Part shown: piece after piece, positions 5,591 to 9,189 of the stretch
How positions within the stretch are numbered: the first letter of the stretch is position 1
Layout: every line of letters starts with the position of its first letter
NCBI GenBank assembly: GCA_015067125.1
Contig: SVNB01000073.1
Coordinates: 1 to 9,189, forward strand
DNA length: 9,189 nucleotides
Direction of reading: 5' to 3'
Source: Oscillospiraceae bacterium
GTDB lineage: Bacteria > Bacillota > Clostridia > Oscillospirales > Ruminococcaceae
Notes under the pieces: generated by a model
The model's database searches: none
What the model was told of the DNA's origin: nothing
The model's input: only the letters and a program-made list of their open reading frames with translations
Program-made: the position numbers and the translations under genes

Positions 5591-6452
5591 GGTCGTCGCT
5601 CTTTTCATAAACCTCGTATTCGGACCAGATGTGTTCCAGCTGGCTGAACGTTGCGGAAATTTCGCTTCTTCTGCGAATGCCTATGGCAACAATAAGCGCG
5701 TTGATAAGAGAAAGAGGCGCCACCAGGGAATCCGCAAAAGATGCCATATCGCTTCTGGCAAGAAGAATTCTGTCGCTGTATTCGATTATCGGCGCGCTGT
5801 GGCTGTCCGTAAGGGCAATAACCGTTGCGCCTTTATCATGGGCATATTTTGCCGCTTTGATGGTGCGCTTGCTGTAACGGGGAAAAGTTATGGCAATAAA
5901 AACATCGCCTTCGCCTATGTTCATTATCTGTTCGAAAACCTCGCTTGTGCTGGAAGTTGCCACGTTGCGCACGTTATCAAAAATTTTGTAAAAATAAAAG
6001 CTTAAAAAGCTTGCAAGAGAAGCCGAGCTTCTTACGCCAAGAATATAAATACGCCTTGCGGAAACAATGGTATCCGCAACCTTGTTGAACTCCTCTGCGG
6101 AAGTATCTTCCAGCGTGCGGCGTATTTTTTCGATATCCATATTAAGAACTTTGGTAAGAACGTCCGCGTTGCTCATACGGTCGCTGGCAATTTCTATTCT
6201 TTGCACAGTGGTAAGGCGGTTGCGGATCATTTCCTGCAGCGCATGCTGAAGCTCCGGATAACCGTCGTATCCAAGTTCCGTTGCAAAGCGCACAACTGTG
6301 GATTCCGAAACTCCAACGGCTTCTCCAAGCTTTGCGGCGGTCATAAAAGCGGCCTTATCATAGTGAGAAAGAATAAAATTACCTATTCTTTTCTGGCCCT
6401 TTGAAAAACCGTGCATATTTTCGGATATTTTATGCAAAAAGTCTTTGTTCAT
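5577..6452 (-). CDS. MurR/RpiR family transcriptional regulator
   Basis: A 291-residue regulator with an N-terminal helix-turn-helix domain of the RpiR type (about 1-77; recognition region MTAAKLGEAVGVSESTVVRFATELGY, given here as residues 37-62) and a C-terminal SIS sugar-isomerase-fold domain (about 124-255) that in this family binds phosphosugars. SIS features include GVRSSASLA (139-147) and the FPRYSKRT loop (190-197). The start ATG 6452 has AGGAG (6461-6465) 8 bases upstream. It heads the cluster with the FAD oxidoreductase, cmk and ispH/S1. RpiR regulators usually control sugar or amino-sugar catabolism, and none is present here, so its target is unknown. It may autoregulate, since an inverted repeat overlaps its promoter. 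Confidence 0.93.
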   Translation of the reverse strand: MNKDFLHKISENMHGFSKGQKRIGNFILSHYDKAAFMTAAKLGEAVGVSESTVVRFATELGYDGYPELQHALQEMIRNRLTTVQRIEIASDRMSNADVLTKVLNMDIEKIRRTLEDTSAEEFNKVADTIVSARRIYILGVRSSASLASFLSFYFYKIFDNVRNVATSSTSEVFEQIMNIGEGDVFIAITFPRYSKRTIKAAKYAHDKGATVIALTDSHSAPIIEYSDRILLARSDMASFADSLVAPLSLINALIVAIGIRRRSEISATFSQLEHIWSEYEVYEKSDDHENL

Positions 6453-6490
6453 AAGAACATCTCCTAATATAAATTAAAATTCCAAAATTC

Positions 6491-6519
6491 ATTTTAACAG
6501 CCGCACTTGCAAAAATCAA
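6491..6519 (-). promoter_or_regulatory. Sigma-A promoter of the rpiR-FAD-cmk-ispH cluster
   Basis: On the minus strand a -35 TTGATT (6519-6514) and a -10 TAAAAT (6496-6491) are spaced 17 bases apart, and a TG-N extended element precedes the -10. The regulator start codon lies 38 bases beyond the -10. The region is otherwise AT-rich and non-coding. Confidence 0.6.
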
Positions 6520-6564
6520 TATATTTTATGTTAACAAACCGCTTTTTCTGCATTTTTTGCAAGT
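6505..6564. promoter_or_regulatory. Inverted repeat over the cluster promoter, candidate operator
   Basis: ACTTGCAAAAA at 6505-6515 and its exact reverse complement at 6554-6564 form 11-base arms separated by 38 bases. The promoter-proximal arm covers the end of the -35 and part of the spacer. Each arm holds the palindrome TTGCAA. This could be a pair of sites for the RpiR-type regulator encoded next to it; the link is inference. Confidence 0.35.
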
Positions 6565-6651
6565 TGGAATACAAATCTGAACATTTTTATGCAATCCTGC
6601 AAAACTATAGGGCAGCAACCGAAGCACTTGAAAACCGGCAAAACCCCGGAC

Positions 6652-6684
6652 AAAAAAACGGAGCACTTTGCAAAAAGTGCTCCG
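6652..6684 (-). terminator. Rho-independent terminator of the amidohydrolase gene
   Basis: An 11-bp perfect stem (CGGAGCACTTT 6659-6669 with AAAGTGCTCCG 6674-6684) has a 4-base loop and, on the minus strand, a tract of seven T (complement of 6652-6658). It lies 36 bases after the amidohydrolase stop. The plus-strand side is also A/T-rich, so it could stop transcription in both directions. Confidence 0.85.
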
Positions 6685-6720
6685 AAAAAATTTTTTCAAT
6701 TTTGAAAAAAAAGAGGGTGC

Positions 6721-8268
6721 TTATTTGCGGAAAACGCCGCGAAGCACCTGTTTTACGGGGTTTTCCGTAAGCGGGCGGTAGTCTTTTCCGCCAAGCAGCA
6801 GTTTTTCCACCTTAAGGGTATTTAAAGCTGCCGGTTCCGTATTATACGGATTGCCTGAAAGGATTGCCATATCGGCAAATTTGCCCGGTTCAAGGCTGCC
6901 GCGTTCTTTTTCGTCAAAGGTCTGCCAATAGCCGTTAAAGGTGCACATACGCAGTGCCTGCTGAACAGAAAGAGATTCCGCTCCGTTATTGCAGGCTTTA
7001 TAAATCCAGTTTATGGGGTCGGGTTCGGTGCAGGGTCCGTCGGAACCCACACTCATCATAATGCCGTTTTCAAGATATGTTCTGAAAGGGTTGAGCTTTG
7101 CGGATCTTTCGCCAAGAATGCTTTCAAGATAATCGTTTGGTTCCTGGGGCCAATCTATAAACGCACTTTGCACCGCAAGGCCGATTTTGTATTCCCTGCA
7201 GATGCGTATGCCTTCTTCTGTAGGCAGGCAGGCGTGGATTATGGTGTGGCGGTGGTCTTTTCTCGGAAAATCTTCCAGAGCCGCTTTAAGGGCTTTTGCG
7301 GCCTGGTCAAAAGCGGCATCGCCTATGGCGTGCATTTCTATCTGAAGGCCGGCGCGGTTGGCTTTTTTGCAGAAGTCAATTACTTTTTCATCGGAATAAT
7401 ACAGTACGCCCGTGCTATCCGTACCTTCGTAAGGCGCAAGCATTGCGGCATCTACGGAACCAAAACAGCCGTCCAAAGCGGTGGCAAAACAGCCGCCTAT
7501 GCGCGGAAGACCCCTGCGTTTTGCTTTGTTTACGTCCATGGTCTGGAAGAATACCCTAAGCTGCATTCCGTTATCAAGGCCATTGCCAAACCATTTTTCC
7601 ATATCCACGTCCATATCCATGGCAAAGCCGACGCCGCTTACGGTATGTATCATTCCGATGCCTTTGGAGGCCATATAATCCGCGGCTTTCTGCATATTTT
7701 TTAAAAGCTTTGGAATGGAAACGGAATTTGTAACATAGTCCGAAACCGCAAAAAAAGCTTCCTGGTTCATTTCGCCGGTATCCGCGTGGTATCCGCGCAG
7801 ATTTTGTGCTTTGTCTTTGATGCGTTCCAGAAGTCTGGTATTTACAACGCAGGTGTGGCCGTCGTATTTTACCATAAACAAAGGTCTTTCCGGGCAGACT
7901 TCGTCCAGCTGTTCGCGGGTTACAAAATGTTTTTCTGCTACGGAATGGGGCGAAGCACCAAATGCAATTACCATTTTGTCATCGCATTTTGCGGCAAAAT
8001 CCCGGATCATTTCAAGAATTTCCGCATTGCTTTTGGCATCTGCCACGTTTAATCCGGCGTGGAAGGTGGCATAGCTTGCAAAATGAATGTGACTGTCTGT
8101 AAAAGAGGGAACAAGCGCTTTTTCGCCAAGCCGTATAACTTCGGCTCCGGAATATTTTTCCGGCAGTTCATCGCCGGTATAAATTATTTTTCCGCCTTCT
8201 TCCACAAGATAGCGGTAAACGCTGTTTTGTTCGTCACAGGTAAGTATTGCGCCTTCGTAAACTTTCAC
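6721..8268 (-). CDS. YtcJ-like amidohydrolase family 3 protein
   Basis: This 515-residue metal-dependent hydrolase belongs to the amidohydrolase superfamily, YtcJ-type branch, whose members hydrolyse C-N bonds such as formamides or amides; the substrate here is unknown. Seen: a small N-terminal beta domain, the metal-binding HxH in DSHIHF (H60, H62), the KYDGHTCVVN segment (134-143), the ALDGCFGS motif (264-271), MHAIGD (H313), IIHACLPT (H345), VGSDGP (D410), and the C-terminal return to the beta domain (GSLEPGKFADMAIL, 457-470). The start is GTG 8268, with AGAGGTG (8283-8277) 8 bases upstream. No signal peptide is visible, so it is probably cytoplasmic. The gene is its own transcription unit, with a consensus -10 promoter before it and a terminator after it. 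Nothing in the neighbourhood points to a pathway. Confidence 0.93.
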   Translation of the reverse strand: MKVYEGAILTCDEQNSVYRYLVEEGGKIIYTGDELPEKYSGAEVIRLGEKALVPSFTDSHIHFASYATFHAGLNVADAKSNAEILEMIRDFAAKCDDKMVIAFGASPHSVAEKHFVTREQLDEVCPERPLFMVKYDGHTCVVNTRLLERIKDKAQNLRGYHADTGEMNQEAFFAVSDYVTNSVSIPKLLKNMQKAADYMASKGIGMIHTVSGVGFAMDMDVDMEKWFGNGLDNGMQLRVFFQTMDVNKAKRRGLPRIGGCFATALDGCFGSVDAAMLAPYEGTDSTGVLYYSDEKVIDFCKKANRAGLQIEMHAIGDAAFDQAAKALKAALEDFPRKDHRHTIIHACLPTEEGIRICREYKIGLAVQSAFIDWPQEPNDYLESILGERSAKLNPFRTYLENGIMMSVGSDGPCTEPDPINWIYKACNNGAESLSVQQALRMCTFNGYWQTFDEKERGSLEPGKFADMAILSGNPYNTEPAALNTLKVEKLLLGGKDYRPLTENPVKQVLRGVFRK

Positions 8269-8302
8269 TTTTTTTGCACCTCTTTCCGCATTTTATAAGT
8301 CA

Positions 8303-8331
8303 ATTATAATTCAGATCCGGCATAAAAACAA
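8303..8331 (-). promoter_or_regulatory. Sigma-A promoter of the amidohydrolase gene
   Basis: A perfect -10 TATAAT (8308-8303) lies 17 bases from a weak -35 TTGTTT (8331-8326) on the minus strand. The GTG start is 34 bases further on. The -35 abuts the terminator of the preceding gene. Confidence 0.6.
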
Positions 8332-8369
8332 CAGAAAAAGCGCGGGCATTTTTAACAAAACGCCCGCGC
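8332..8369 (-). terminator. Rho-independent terminator of the LRR-like gene
   Basis: GCGCGGGC (8340-8347) pairs with GCCCGCGC (8362-8369), with possible additional T/A pairs inside, and on the minus strand is followed by TTTTTCTG. It begins 14 bases after the stop codon. Confidence 0.8.
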
Positions 8370-8383
8370 CTGTTTTATACATA

Positions 8384-9189
8384 TCAGTTGTTTCTCCAAA
8401 GGTCCGGAATAAGATAAATTTCTCCGCCTTTTTCCGCAAAGGCTTTTAACTGCTCTTTTGGAATATTTGTGTTAAGCAGTTCGATGGCTTCTTTTTCCAG
8501 CGGAGCTTCGTTCCAGAGAATCGCAGATTCGTCCTGAACGGGATCCACGTTAAGCAAAATCTTTTTAAGGTTCGGCATTTTTTCAATAAAGGCGGCGTCT
8601 TCCAGAATTTCATCGTTGATCTGAATTTCCGTTATTGTTTCGGAATATGTAAAACTTTCGATAAAACTGTGTGTGCAGCCGTCGCTTATCACAAGAGATT
8701 CCACAGTAAGATTTTCCAGAGGAGAAAAATCAGGATCCATTGCATATATGGAAAGACGTTTTAAACTTTTAAGATTTTCCAGTTCGCCAAGGTTTGTTTC
8801 TTCGCCGATGATATAAACCTCTTCAACTTCGCCTATATCCGCGATAAGAGAAAGATCGTTATCGCCGTGAACGGTAATGCTTTTTACGTTTTCCGCTCCG
8901 GCAAGTTTGGAAAGTTCAAAGGCGTAATCCACCAAAAGCTTTTCCGGGCCTTTACCGATTTTAAGTTCGTTCGGGTGGATATTAAAATGAACACTTTGAG
9001 TTCCTTCCAAAGCAGAAATATCGATAGTTTCCGCAGTCGTTCCAAAGATATTAAGAGATTCCAGATTCGGCATTTTGGGAATTATGATTTCTTTGGCATC
9101 TGCGTGAAAATATAAATAAAGCTCGGTTATATCTTCACAGCCAAAAAGTGCGGAAAAATCAGCGTCCATCCCTTCCGCAAGGGAAGGAA
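8384..9189 (-). CDS. Leucine-rich-repeat-like protein, C-terminal part (runs off the window)
   Basis: The frame is open to the window edge. The Met at 9169 is unlikely to be the true start: no properly spaced ribosome site precedes it, and upstream codons (PSLAEG) continue without a stop. The visible 267 residues hold irregular LRR-like units of about 20-25 residues, such as MPNLESLNIFG, LKSLKRLSIYA and MPNLKKILLNV (residues 33-43, 133-143 and 198-208 counted from Met 9169), each preceded by 'ISAL', 'LGELEN' or 'AAFIEK'-type helices. The protein is acidic, with no membrane segment or anchor in this part and a short tail ending DLWRNN. LRR proteins of this kind in gut Clostridia often bind other proteins, and many are exported; the N-terminus needed to test export is outside the window. 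Function unknown. Confidence 0.75.
   Translation of the reverse strand, partial: PSLAEGMDADFSALFGCEDITELYLYFHADAKEIIIPKMPNLESLNIFGTTAETIDISALEGTQSVHFNIHPNELKIGKGPEKLLVDYAFELSKLAGAENVKSITVHGDNDLSLIADIGEVEEVYIIGEETNLGELENLKSLKRLSIYAMDPDFSPLENLTVESLVISDGCTHSFIESFTYSETITEIQINDEILEDAAFIEKMPNLKKILLNVDPVQDESAILWNEAPLEKEAIELLNTNIPKEQLKAFAEKGGEIYLIPDLWRNN

Noticed and set aside
6507..6770. An 87-codon plus-strand frame between the regulator and the amidohydrolase
   Set aside because: It covers the cluster promoter on the other strand and the amidohydrolase terminator, has no ribosome site, and ends within the amidohydrolase gene.
9171..9189. Short palindrome (CCTTCC with GGAAGG) at the window edge as a terminator or repeat end
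   Set aside because: It lies within an open coding frame (PSLAEG) that continues the LRR-like protein, has no T-tract, and is cut by the window end, so it cannot be judged.

Overview
The window looks like chromosomal DNA from a low-to-moderate GC member of the Clostridia, probably an uncultured gut Oscillospiraceae-like lineage. The main reasons are an IspH enzyme fused to ribosomal-protein-S1 domains, the order FAD oxidoreductase - cmk - ispH/S1, strong AGGAGG-type ribosome binding sites, and GC-rich palindromic intergenic repeats. This placement is inference from gene content; no marker gene fixes the species.

Layout. Positions 1-131 (+) hold the C-terminal end of a polysaccharide deacetylase-like gene. 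Positions 132-464 are non-coding and rich in inverted and direct repeats, ending in a candidate promoter. A 175-residue protein of unknown function follows at 465-992 (+), with a strong terminator. Everything after that is on the minus strand. A nitroreductase (1110-1622) has its own terminator facing the previous one. Next is a four-gene cluster, transcribed from about 6490 down to 1710: RpiR/MurR-type regulator, HI0933-like FAD oxidoreductase, cytidylate kinase (cmk) and the IspH-S1 fusion. It has a good promoter in front and an intrinsic terminator behind. Upstream of it lies a single-gene unit for a YtcJ-like amidohydrolase (6721-8268), with promoter and terminator. Last is the 3' part of a gene for a leucine-rich-repeat-like protein (8384-9189), which runs off the window.

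How the genes work together. In the four-gene cluster each gene overlaps or nearly touches the next (14-base overlap, 24-base gap, 4-base GTGA overlap), so they are probably co-transcribed and translationally coupled. cmk supplies CDP/dCDP, IspH makes the last step of the MEP isoprenoid pathway, and the S1 domains serve translation. The RpiR-type regulator at the head would sense a phosphosugar or related ligand through its SIS domain, and an inverted repeat over the promoter is a candidate operator.

The most interesting signal is inside the ispH-S1 fusion. A strong Shine-Dalgarno sequence and an in-frame ATG lie exactly at the junction, so one gene may make both the fusion and a free S1-like protein. 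I did not find a convincing new defence, mobile or biosynthetic system here. Most of the window is housekeeping DNA with one unknown gene and one repeat-rich spacer.
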